Shown here in pieces: positions 5,307 through 11,672 of a DNA stretch of 11,672 bases (within the stretch, counting starts at the first letter, position 1; every line of letters begins with the position of its first letter). This DNA comes from JBBDXA01 sp040902585 (GTDB lineage Bacteria > Planctomycetota > Phycisphaerae > Phycisphaerales > Phycisphaeraceae), in assembly GCA_040902585.1 (NCBI GenBank), contig JBBDXA010000246.1, forward strand, positions 1 through 11,672, read 5' to 3'. The position numbers and the translations under genes are program-made. The notes under the pieces are model-generated. The model had not been told where the DNA came from and did not search any database. It saw only the letters and a list, made by a program, of their open reading frames with translations.

Positions 5307-6800
5307 ATGAATCAGGATTTGCTCGATCACGTATTGCAATCGCCCCGGCTGCCGAGCCTGCCCTCGGTCGCTCTTGAGGTGATCGAACTGGTTCAGAGGC
5401 GGGATACGGATCTCCGCCAGATTGCCACCACCATCAGTCACGACCCGGCCCTGACCGGCAAGATCCTCAAGACGGTTAACTCCAGTTTCTACGGTCAGTC
5501 GCAGCCGGTCGGGACGATCAGCCAGGCCCTGGTCATCCTCGGACTCAACAGCATCAAGACGCTGGCGCTGGGCTTCACGCTTGTCGGCAATCTCAGGAAG
5601 TCGAGCGAAGAAGGATTCGATCACATCACCTTCTGGAAGCGATGCCTCTACACCGCCGTCGCGGCCCGGGCACTGGCCAAGGCCGTCGGGCTGGTCGAGC
5701 AGGAAGAAGCGTTCCTCGGCGGCCTGATGCAGGATCTGGGCATGCTCGCCCTGTCCGAGACGCTCGGCGAAGAGTATCTCGAACTCACGCGGGAGGCGCA
5801 GTGCGATCATCGCCGGCTGGTCCTACTCGAGCGCGAACACCTCGACACGGATCACGCCTTCATTGGCGCCCACTTGGCGCGAAGCTGGAAGCTGCCGGCA
5901 CTGCTCATCGCTCCCATCGAGTTCCACGAGAGCCCCGATGATGGCCCTGAGGCGCTTCAGCCGTTCATTCGTGTGGTCGCTCTGGGCAACCGCGTCGCGG
6001 ACATTTTTGTCTTCGAGTCACCTGATGAAGCCCTGGCGACTTACTACGCGCAAGCCCTGGAGTGGTTCGGCTTCGATCGCGAGCAGGCCGAGCCCATGCT
6101 CAAGGCGATCCACACCGACACCGTCGAGATGCGCCGCCTCTTCGATCTGCCCACCGGCCCGCTCAGCTATCCGCAGAACGTGCTGGCCAAGGCACACGAT
6201 GCCCTTTTCAATATCAGCCTTCAGCAGTCGATGCAGACCACGGAGTTGGAGAAGCAGAACGAGAAGCTGGTCGCCAAAGCGAGCACCGATTCGCTGACCG
6301 GGATCGCCAACCGCGGCCAATTCAACGAAGTCATTCGCGCCGAGTTTGCAAAGGCACAGAAATCGAAGAACCCCTTGAGCCTTCTGTTCCTGGATACCGA
6401 TCACTTCAAGCGGTTCAACGACACCTTCGGCCATCAACTGGGCGATCGCGTGCTTGTGGAACAGGCGCTGGTCCTGAGAATGAATATTGCCAAGAGTGCC
6501 ACGGTGGCGCGTTACGGCGGCGAGGAGTTCGCCGTGATCATGCCCAATACCAATCGCAAGTCGGCGGCCCGCGAGGCGGATCGGCTGCGCATGCTCATCG
6601 CCGAGTCGGTCGTGCGTACGGACGACGGCCAGTCGCTCTCCATCACCGCGAGCATCGGGGTGGCCACGTTTGAAGGGAATCTCTTTGAGACGCCTGAAGA
6701 AATGATCAAGGCCGCCGACCGTGGTGTCTACGCCGCCAAGGCCGCCGGCCGCAACTGCGTTCGCGTCTTCGCGCCGCGCGCCGCCCGCCAGTCAGCCTGA
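5307..6800 (+). CDS. HDOD-GGDEF signalling protein (probable diguanylate cyclase)
   Basis: Predicted to make cyclic di-GMP from two GTP under control of an HDOD domain. The HDOD domain spans about residues 12-210, with the typical SLPSVALEVIELVQ and ISHDPALTGKILKTVNSSFYG segments. A helical linker at about 303-326 (SLQQSMQTTELEKQNEKL) probably forms a coiled coil. The GGDEF domain then runs from DSLTGIANR (Asp328) through the FLDTDHFKRFN metal-ligand region (Asp363) to the active-site loop GGEEF (404-408). The allosteric I-site is missing: the RxxD position reads AKSA, so product inhibition through it is not expected. There is no membrane segment. AGGG five bases before the ATG at 5307 favours this start over the ATG at 5262. 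The 497-residue gene converges on the ABC ATPase gene, sharing 9 bp at the stop codons. Confidence 0.92.
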   Translation: MNQDLLDHVLQSPRLPSLPSVALEVIELVQRRDTDLRQIATTISHDPALTGKILKTVNSSFYGQSQPVGTISQALVILGLNSIKTLALGFTLVGNLRKSSEEGFDHITFWKRCLYTAVAARALAKAVGLVEQEEAFLGGLMQDLGMLALSETLGEEYLELTREAQCDHRRLVLLEREHLDTDHAFIGAHLARSWKLPALLIAPIEFHESPDDGPEALQPFIRVVALGNRVADIFVFESPDEALATYYAQALEWFGFDREQAEPMLKAIHTDTVEMRRLFDLPTGPLSYPQNVLAKAHDALFNISLQQSMQTTELEKQNEKLVAKASTDSLTGIANRGQFNEVIRAEFAKAQKSKNPLSLLFLDTDHFKRFNDTFGHQLGDRVLVEQALVLRMNIAKSATVARYGGEEFAVIMPNTNRKSAAREADRLRMLIAESVVRTDDGQSLSITASIGVATFEGNLFETPEEMIKAADRGVYAAKAAGRNCVRVFAPRAARQSA

Positions 6801-7508
6801 CACATGTCCTGTCGCAGCGGCGTTCACCTGTTCATCGCTGTCAATGTTGCCGTCTCTCAGTCGCACCACGCGCTGGCATCGCCGCGCCACCGAGTCATCG
6901 TGCGTGACCATGATGATGGTCAGGCCCCGCGCGTGCAGGTCATCGATCAGCTTCAGAATCGCGGTACCCGTCGCGGAGTCGAGATTACCTGTCGGTTCAT
7001 CGGCCATCAGAATGCTCGGCCGCGTGACCAGCGCTCGCGCAATCGCCACGCGCTGCTGCTGGCCGCCGGATAGTTCCGCAGGCCGATGCCCGAGGCGATC
7101 ACCCAGCCCCACGTGCTGGAGCGATTCGATCGCTCGCCGCCGGCTCTCGTGTTTCTTGATGCCCTGATAAAACAGCGGCACCGAGACGTTGTCCTCCACC
7201 GTGAGCTGCGGAATCAGGTTGAACGCCTGGAACACAAAGCCGATGTGCTCGCCGCGGGCTCTGCTGAGTTCCGTGTCGTTCATCTGCGCCACGTCTTTGC
7301 CCGCCAGCAGGTAGCGGCCGGCGGTGGGGCGGTCGAGGCAGCCGAGGATGTTCATCAGCGTGCTCTTGCCGCTACCGGACGGGCCCATGATCGCCAGGTA
7401 TTGCCCGCGCGGGATGGTCATGTTCACCCTGCGCAGCGCGTACACCGGCGGGGCGTTGCCCTTCTGGTACACCTTCGCCACGTTCTCGATGCGAGCCACG
7501 TCTTCCAT
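6792..7508 (-). CDS. ABC transporter ATP-binding protein (MacB/LolD family)
   Basis: Hydrolyses ATP to drive a membrane partner of the MacB/LolCDE/FtsEX-like type (lipoprotein release, efflux or envelope processes). All motifs are intact in 238 residues: Walker A GPSGSGKS (42-49), Q-loop Gln94 in GFVFQAFNL, signature LSGGQQQR (146-153), Walker B ILMADEP with Glu171, D-loop NLDS (175-178) and H-loop His203 in VTHDD. The FNLIPQLTVEDNV segment and length are typical of this subfamily. It is downstream of fhcA after 53 bp with a short tandem repeat and no Shine-Dalgarno, so it may be read through from the fhc operon. No permease gene adjoins it: on its 3' side the convergent HDOD-GGDEF gene overlaps its stop. 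Functional pairing is therefore unknown. Confidence 0.93.
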   Translation of the reverse strand: MEDVARIENVAKVYQKGNAPPVYALRRVNMTIPRGQYLAIMGPSGSGKSTLMNILGCLDRPTAGRYLLAGKDVAQMNDTELSRARGEHIGFVFQAFNLIPQLTVEDNVSVPLFYQGIKKHESRRRAIESLQHVGLGDRLGHRPAELSGGQQQRVAIARALVTRPSILMADEPTGNLDSATGTAILKLIDDLHARGLTIIMVTHDDSVARRCQRVVRLRDGNIDSDEQVNAAATGHVSG

Positions 7509-7513
7509 AGAGC

Positions 7514-7540
7514 TGTGAGCCTTGAGTTGTGAGCCTTGAG
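7514..7540. repeat. Short direct repeat between fhcA and the ABC ATPase gene
   Basis: TGTGAGCCTTGAG occurs twice (7514-7526 and 7528-7540), separated by one T, in the 53-bp spacer. It occupies the region where the ATPase ribosome-binding site should be. It may be a slippage product. Confidence 0.7.
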
Positions 7541-7561
7541 CCGCTTGCGGCGTAGCAACGC

Positions 7562-9265
7562 CTATTTCGAGTTCACCGCGCGCATCTGCTCCCGCGCACG
7601 ATCGCGTATTCCAAACTGTGAAACGTCATAACTGCCGTGCTGATCAAACCACTCGCGCAGGTGGCGCGAGCCCTGTTCACTCGCCGTCACCGACGAACAC
7701 ATCCTCGCGCCATCGACTGCCTCGCGCAGCTCGCCATCTTCCACCAGCACATGACCACCCTTGATCACATATCGCGGCGACTCGAATATCCTCTGCCAGT
7801 CCCCGCCGCCCCCGGAGCCAGCGAGCCCTTCATCATAGATGGTCACATCGCCATCCGCACCGGGGCCCAGTTGCCCCTTGTGCATCATGCCCAGCACCCG
7901 CGCGGGGCCTGCCCGGGTGATGATGGCAATTTCACTGAGCGTCATCTCGCGCGATAGATCCTTCAAGGAAGAATCGCGCATCGCGCGGGGATGGGCTGCG
8001 CTCATCTGTTCCTGCCGGATGGTTCTGCTCATCAGGGCCGCGATGATGCGCGGGTAGGTGAGGAACGAGCCGCCGTTGGGATGATCGGTCGAAAGCAGCA
8101 TGCGCCACGGGTCTTTGGCGGTGAGCATGAGCTCCAGGCCGATGGCCCACTGAAGGCTGTGCAGGTAATGCTTGTCGCTGTACTCGATGGGCATCAGGCC
8201 GCAGCCGGCTTCCATTTCGCCTTCAATGGAAACGTATTGCCCTGTCGCGCGTTTGCCTGCGAGCTTCCAGAGCAGGTGTTCCAACGGCGTGTCAGCGGTG
8301 AGCGTCATCGCGGAGCCGAACATCACCTGCCCGACATCGGCGCTGACCAGCGGATGGGTATCGAGGTGATCCGTCAGGCGCGTGGCGGCACTGGTGATCT
8401 CGCCCTTGTCGCTCTTGCCGTAGGCGTGAAACTGGAGGTGCGTCAGGTGAAGGCGGCGGCCGTCCAGCGCGTCGAGCGTGTCGAGCGTCAGGTCGACGTT
8501 GCCGGGCAGCCCGAGACGATTGCAATGGACGTGCGGCGCGTGCGGGAGGTTGAGTTGCTCCGCAGCCGCCGCTGCAAGCTGAAGGATGCGCCGAGGCGTG
8601 ACGCGCTTCAGGCCCGCGACTGATTGATCGAGCGAGTCCACCATGTGCTGCGTCGCATCGCTGCGCCAGGAAGCGACGCCGCCGGGGTTGACGATCTTGA
8701 TGCCGTACGCGCCGGTTTGGTGGAGCATTTCGCCGATGAATGCGACCGCGCCGGTCTCGTCATCCTTATCGAGCAGGTCGAGCACCTTCGCATGATTGCC
8801 CACGAGCAGAAGAAACGCGGCATCCAGATTAGGCGTGTCGGCAAGCTCCATGTGCGTCTGTCGCGCCCCGGTGGGAGAGACAGCCGCGTCGATTGCCGTG
8901 GTGTACCCAAGCGCGGCATAGCGGTAGCCGGTGGTGAAGGTTGATGGCGTGAGTTCACCCGTGCCGCCGCGGAGCGCTAAGCCGCAAGCGGCCGGATGCA
9001 CATGCGTCGCGTGCTCTTCGCCGAGCATCGCCCGCGCCCTGTTCACGGAAGCGGATGCGATGTGACAGTGAATATCCACGCCGCCGGGCATGATGATCAT
9101 GCCCTTGGCATCGATCGTTTTCAGCGCTGCTTCGCGCACGCCTTCGGGCAGGGCGGCGGCGATACGACCCTCGACGATCAACACATCGCGCACCACGCCC
9201 TCGACGCCATTGGCGGGGTCGTACACGCGGCCGTTCGTGATGCGAAGCATCTGTGCCATTCTCAT
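7562..9265 (-). CDS. fhcA: Formyltransferase/hydrolase complex subunit A (formylmethanofuran dehydrogenase A-like)
   Basis: Zinc amidohydrolase subunit of the bacterial Fhc complex, which transfers the formyl group from formyl-tetrahydromethanopterin to a methanofuran analogue and hydrolyses it to formate in C1 oxidation. The 567-residue length fits the family. Binuclear-metal residues are visible: His66 and His68 in GGVDIHCHIA, Lys190 (carboxylysine candidate) in GIKIVNPGG, His245/His247 in PHVHCNRLG, His276 in HLTHLQFHAYG, and Asp394 in LSTDHPNGG. The family block VGQVMFGSAMTLTADTP is also clear. In-frame ATGs at 9265, 9259 and 9250 leave the exact start open; the last gives MLRITNGRVYDP, which matches the usual N-terminus best. 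It starts 5 bp after the fhcB stop, so it is cotranscribed. Cytosolic. Confidence 0.94.
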   Translation of the reverse strand: MRMAQMLRITNGRVYDPANGVEGVVRDVLIVEGRIAAALPEGVREAALKTIDAKGMIIMPGGVDIHCHIASASVNRARAMLGEEHATHVHPAACGLALRGGTGELTPSTFTTGYRYAALGYTTAIDAAVSPTGARQTHMELADTPNLDAAFLLLVGNHAKVLDLLDKDDETGAVAFIGEMLHQTGAYGIKIVNPGGVASWRSDATQHMVDSLDQSVAGLKRVTPRRILQLAAAAAEQLNLPHAPHVHCNRLGLPGNVDLTLDTLDALDGRRLHLTHLQFHAYGKSDKGEITSAATRLTDHLDTHPLVSADVGQVMFGSAMTLTADTPLEHLLWKLAGKRATGQYVSIEGEMEAGCGLMPIEYSDKHYLHSLQWAIGLELMLTAKDPWRMLLSTDHPNGGSFLTYPRIIAALMSRTIRQEQMSAAHPRAMRDSSLKDLSREMTLSEIAIITRAGPARVLGMMHKGQLGPGADGDVTIYDEGLAGSGGGGDWQRIFESPRYVIKGGHVLVEDGELREAVDGARMCSSVTASEQGSRHLREWFDQHGSYDVSQFGIRDRAREQMRAVNSK

Positions 9266-9270
9266 ATCCG

Positions 9271-10392
9271 TTAGTGGCGGGCTCTGCCCGCCGGCGATTC
9301 GTCATCCGCAATCCGTCGTAACAGTTCCACCGCTGGATCACTCTGTGCCCCCGTCGCATCATCACCCAACCACAACATGACGCCGTCAAACCGCATCACC
9401 TGCGCCGCCAGCCCGAGTGAAAGCCCCGGCGTCACAAACGAAACCGCAGCCTTCGCATCAGGCTCGGGGCCGATGCGAATGCGATGCGTGACTTTGTTAC
9501 TCAATGCATCAGGCAACGCCCGCAATCCGGTATCGATCACCAGATCAATCGCCCCGCGCGCGAGCAGCGAAACCGCCCCCGCGCAAGGCCGCGGTGAACC
9601 ATCGGTAAAGTCCACACCGCCTGTCGCGCAGGACAAACCCGTCTGCCAGGTGATGACTTCAAGTACGCCGCGAATGTTGCCCGCATCCGGCGAAGGAAGC
9701 GACAGCACGGCGAGACGCAATTCCTGTTGCACTTCGACCGCAAGGCGATGCCACTGACTCACCGCCCGCGGGTCACAGTCATGCGGGAGTAACACGATCA
9801 CCCGCTTCACCGGCAGGGCGGTCGCATCCGTAAACACCTTCGCGCCAAGCTCGCGCACCTTCGTTCGCAGCGCGAGCACCGCATCCAGATCATCCACCGG
9901 CATGAACAGCGCGTTGGGCACCCGCGCGGTGATGAAGGCATCGATGCGGTCGGCTAAATCATCGGGCGTCACCTCCGACTCCCCTCCCTCCCAGGGAGGG
10001 GCCGGGGGAGGGTCGATTGCTAGACGTGCCGTTGACTCCCGTTTCACCTGCAAATCCGCCGCCATCGCATGCCCCAGCGTCGCCGTCTGCATCACCGTCT
10101 GCCGCGCGGCGATCGGATCAGGCAGCGGCATCGGCAGCAGCTTCATGCGATGTCGTTCGGCCAGGGCGACGGCTTCGCGCACGGCTTCGAGAGTCAGACC
10201 GTTGAGGCCGACGATGGCGGGGGCGGTGCTGGATTCGATGAGTTGCTTTGCGCGGGCGATGGCGAATTCGAGGGGGACGGTCTTGCCATCGGTCATCGCG
10301 GTGAGCTGTGCGCGAATAGCACCACCCTGTCGGGATGGTGCTCCCAGCACCAGCGACACGTCATTCAAAATGGCATCGATCTCGTCGTTCAT
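9271..10392 (-). CDS. fhcB: Formyltransferase/hydrolase complex subunit B (formylmethanofuran dehydrogenase B-like)
   Basis: Partner of FhcA. It derives from the molybdo/tungsto-pterin subunit of archaeal formylmethanofuran dehydrogenase but in bacteria is held to be structural, without redox activity. The 373-residue product shows the family order: LEFAIARAKQLIES (41-54), PAIVGLNGLTLEAVREAVALAE, a QTATLGHA block near residue 105, NALFMPVDDLDAVLALRTKVRELG, then SCATGGVDFTDGSPRPCAG and the C-terminal GLAAQVMRFDGVML. There is no N-terminal Cys cluster or active-site Cys/Sec block, as expected for FhcB. Oddities: residues 126-139 (DPPPAPPWEGGES) are encoded by a palindromic repeat. Residues about 17-25 are encoded over a palindrome. 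The last six codons and the stop also lie over a palindrome. The start overlaps the upstream stop (ATGA), so translation is coupled. Confidence 0.9.
   Translation of the reverse strand: MNDEIDAILNDVSLVLGAPSRQGGAIRAQLTAMTDGKTVPLEFAIARAKQLIESSTAPAIVGLNGLTLEAVREAVALAERHRMKLLPMPLPDPIAARQTVMQTATLGHAMAADLQVKRESTARLAIDPPPAPPWEGGESEVTPDDLADRIDAFITARVPNALFMPVDDLDAVLALRTKVRELGAKVFTDATALPVKRVIVLLPHDCDPRAVSQWHRLAVEVQQELRLAVLSLPSPDAGNIRGVLEVITWQTGLSCATGGVDFTDGSPRPCAGAVSLLARGAIDLVIDTGLRALPDALSNKVTHRIRIGPEPDAKAAVSFVTPGLSLGLAAQVMRFDGVMLWLGDDATGAQSDPAVELLRRIADDESPAGRARH
9276..9292. repeat. Palindrome at the fhcB stop codon
   Basis: A perfect 7-bp inverted repeat GGCGGGC / GCCCGCC with a 3-nt TCT loop, starting 3 bp inside the stop codon end of fhcB. 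It encodes the C-terminal AGRARH. It could act as an mRNA hairpin between fhcB and fhcA. Confidence 0.7.
9978..10015. repeat. Palindromic repeat, copy 2, in frame inside fhcB
   Basis: A 38-bp unit with a perfect 9-bp stem CCCCTCCCT (9981-9989) / AGGGAGGGG (9993-10001) around a CCC loop, then CCGGGGGAGGGTCG. It differs from the dut-leader copy (482-518) by two substitutions and one inserted base. On the coding strand it adds about 13 residues without breaking the fhcB frame. Confidence 0.88.
10318..10342. repeat. Palindrome near the start of fhcB
   Basis: 7-bp perfect arms AGCACCA / TGGTGCT, one mismatch, then an inner CC/GG around a short centre. It lies about 50 bp inside the fhcB start and encodes LGAPSRQGGA. 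It may be a second small insertion or a local mRNA hairpin. Confidence 0.6.
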
Positions 10393-11594
10393 AGAAGCTT
10401 CAGCCGAGTGTAGACCTGCGCGGCCAAGTCACGCAAGCGCGTCAGGCACTCATCGCGCGTGCGCCCTGTGGTGAACACGGTGCAAATGGGCTGGCCCCTT
10501 TCAATCACCTCGCCGACCGAAGGTACATCCGCGATGGATTGAAGGTCCATCGCCTTCACTTCGCTGCGAGCCTTGGCATGAATGATCGCCTTGCCATGGA
10601 ACAGTCCGCCGAACACTGGAGGCGGTCCCGCGATGTCTCGCCGGGCGAAGAAGGTCAGTGAAGATTGCCCGGCAGCCTGCTCCAGCGTTTCGATCGAAGC
10701 GGTGTAGCGCGGGTTCACTTCGACGGGGAACACGGTGCGATCGCTGCTGGGAAAGTGGCCGTGCCTTCGCAGGGCGTGAATCGCGTCGACGCCGAAGAGG
10801 CCGCGGTACTCCGACCACGCGGCTAGTGCTGTGCCCAGAAGGTTCATCGCATTCCAGATCTGATGGGTGTCTTCGTAGGGCGCGATGGAGCCGGCGTATT
10901 GAAACGGCCCCGCGCCGAAGGAGGGGTCGCCAACCAGTTGTTCAGAGATGCCAAAGAGCGCGGTGCCTTCCTCCCAGGCGTGGAACACCGCGCTGATGGG
11001 CCGGCCTGGAATGAACTGTTGCAGATATTCCTTATCGAAGTCCACGGGCTCGCCGGGCCGCCACTTGCGGATGCCGCTGCCTTGTCGCGGTTTGACGAGC
11101 ATGGTTCCATCGGGCCTGCCGAGGCCCAGCTTCCACGCGAACCGGCGAAGGCGCGACACGGCGACCATCGTCTCGCATTCCCTCGGCCAAGCGTCGCCTT
11201 CGCGCGCGCCGTGCGGCGGTGTCGCGCTTCCTTCCGCGCGCCCCCATGCGGCGGCGAGAGCGCACTTGCTCGCCAGAGGATCGCGCAGCTTCTTCATCGC
11301 GCCGGGCGGACCCGTCAGGAGCGGGCGCGCGGCGGCGATCGCTTCAACTGCTTCAGGGTGATTCTCCATCGCCCCCGTGAACAGCACCGGGCCATCGGGT
11401 GCATCCTTCAGGAGGTCGAGCACCCCCTGCGGCCACAACTCGCGCGGGCATTTCTTCACCGGCGCGATGGCCTGTAAATCACGATCCGCAAACAGATCGA
11501 TACACCACGGCACATAGCCCGCGCGAAGGGCGGATTGCGCCGCGGCCCTGGCGCTGGCGCCGATAATGATCAGGTTGCCGCGCGAGGAAGACAT
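10389..11594 (-). CDS. ATP-grasp ligase of the C1 (H4MPT/methanofuran) gene cluster
   Basis: ATP-dependent carboxylate-amine ligase fold; the substrate is unknown. In methylotrophs and planctomycetes, ATP-grasp genes of this kind accompany H4MPT genes, and an archaeal ATP-grasp enzyme (MfnD) attaches glutamate in methanofuran synthesis. A role in making or extending the C1 cofactor is therefore a reasonable inference. In 401 residues one sees an N-terminal Rossmann-like pre-ATP-grasp domain (IIIGASARAAAQSALRAGY, 9-27, ending in DLFADRDL). The ATP-binding TMLVKPRQGSG has Lys168, and EYLQQFIPGRPISAVF (189-204) follows. The metal-binding strand FPVEVNPRYTASIE has Glu292 and Asn294. Residues about 118-142 (GRAEGSATPPHGAREGDAWP) look like a low-complexity insert. 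It overlaps fhcB by 4 bp. There is no Shine-Dalgarno, and only 31 bp separate its start from the poly-G tail. Confidence 0.85.
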   Translation of the reverse strand: MSSSRGNLIIIGASARAAAQSALRAGYVPWCIDLFADRDLQAIAPVKKCPRELWPQGVLDLLKDAPDGPVLFTGAMENHPEAVEAIAAARPLLTGPPGAMKKLRDPLASKCALAAAWGRAEGSATPPHGAREGDAWPRECETMVAVSRLRRFAWKLGLGRPDGTMLVKPRQGSGIRKWRPGEPVDFDKEYLQQFIPGRPISAVFHAWEEGTALFGISEQLVGDPSFGAGPFQYAGSIAPYEDTHQIWNAMNLLGTALAAWSEYRGLFGVDAIHALRRHGHFPSSDRTVFPVEVNPRYTASIETLEQAAGQSSLTFFARRDIAGPPPVFGGLFHGKAIIHAKARSEVKAMDLQSIADVPSVGEVIERGQPICTVFTTGRTRDECLTRLRDLAAQVYTRLKLL

Positions 11595-11624
11595 AGGAGT
11601 AGGGTGACATCGTTCCCCGTTTAG

Positions 11625-11672
<48 letters not shown>

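Overview
The window is an 11.7 kb, high-GC (roughly 60-65 % by eye) bacterial contig with eleven recognisable protein genes. No rRNA, tRNA, CRISPR array or insertion sequence is visible. A bacterial formyltransferase/hydrolase (Fhc) pair (fhcA, fhcB) next to an ATP-grasp ligase points to a lineage with tetrahydromethanopterin (H4MPT)/methanofuran-type C1 metabolism. Known carriers are Planctomycetota, methylotrophic Proteobacteria and a few others. The lineage-restricted hypothetical proteins, frequent lack of Shine-Dalgarno sequences and HDOD-GGDEF architecture make a planctomycete (Phycisphaerae-like, probably metagenomic) my best guess. This is inference, not proof.

Layout. (1) 14-469, minus: dut (dUTPase), with a pair of palindromic repeat units in its leader. 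(2) 774-1340, minus: a secreted protein of unknown function, with a probable intrinsic terminator at 618-657. (3) 1341-2027: a large divergent intergenic region, pyrimidine-rich, with a strong hairpin, a 9-bp triplication and a possible decayed repeat. (4) 2028-5112, plus: a SAM methyltransferase, two unrecognised conserved-looking proteins (one cytosolic, one membrane-anchored) and the flavin prenyltransferase ubiX. (5) 5307-6800, plus: an HDOD-GGDEF signalling protein. (6) 11594-6792, minus: ATP-grasp ligase, fhcB, fhcA, then an ABC-transporter ATPase that converges on the HDOD-GGDEF gene with a 9-bp overlap.

How the genes work together. The ATP-grasp gene, fhcB and fhcA are tightly packed (4-bp ATGA overlap, then 5 bp) and form one translationally coupled unit. 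FhcA is the zinc amidohydrolase subunit and FhcB a dehydrogenase-derived scaffold subunit without visible cofactor ligands. They belong to the complex that moves formyl groups from formyl-H4MPT through a methanofuran analogue to formate. The ATP-grasp protein most plausibly makes or extends one of these cofactors. fhcD and fhcC are not in the window. The remaining genes are housekeeping or signalling genes without an obvious link to this pathway.

The most striking non-gene signal is a G/C-rich palindromic repeat of about 38 bp. One copy lies in the dut leader with an inverted partner about 60 bp away. Another copy sits in frame inside fhcB, where it encodes a proline-rich insert. Two further palindromes lie at the two ends of fhcB. 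Both contig ends, read outward, finish in the same 10-mer, and the right end runs into 47 consecutive G, so the contig appears to be broken at a repeat and to end in a sequencing artefact. I see no clear new defence or mobile system here.
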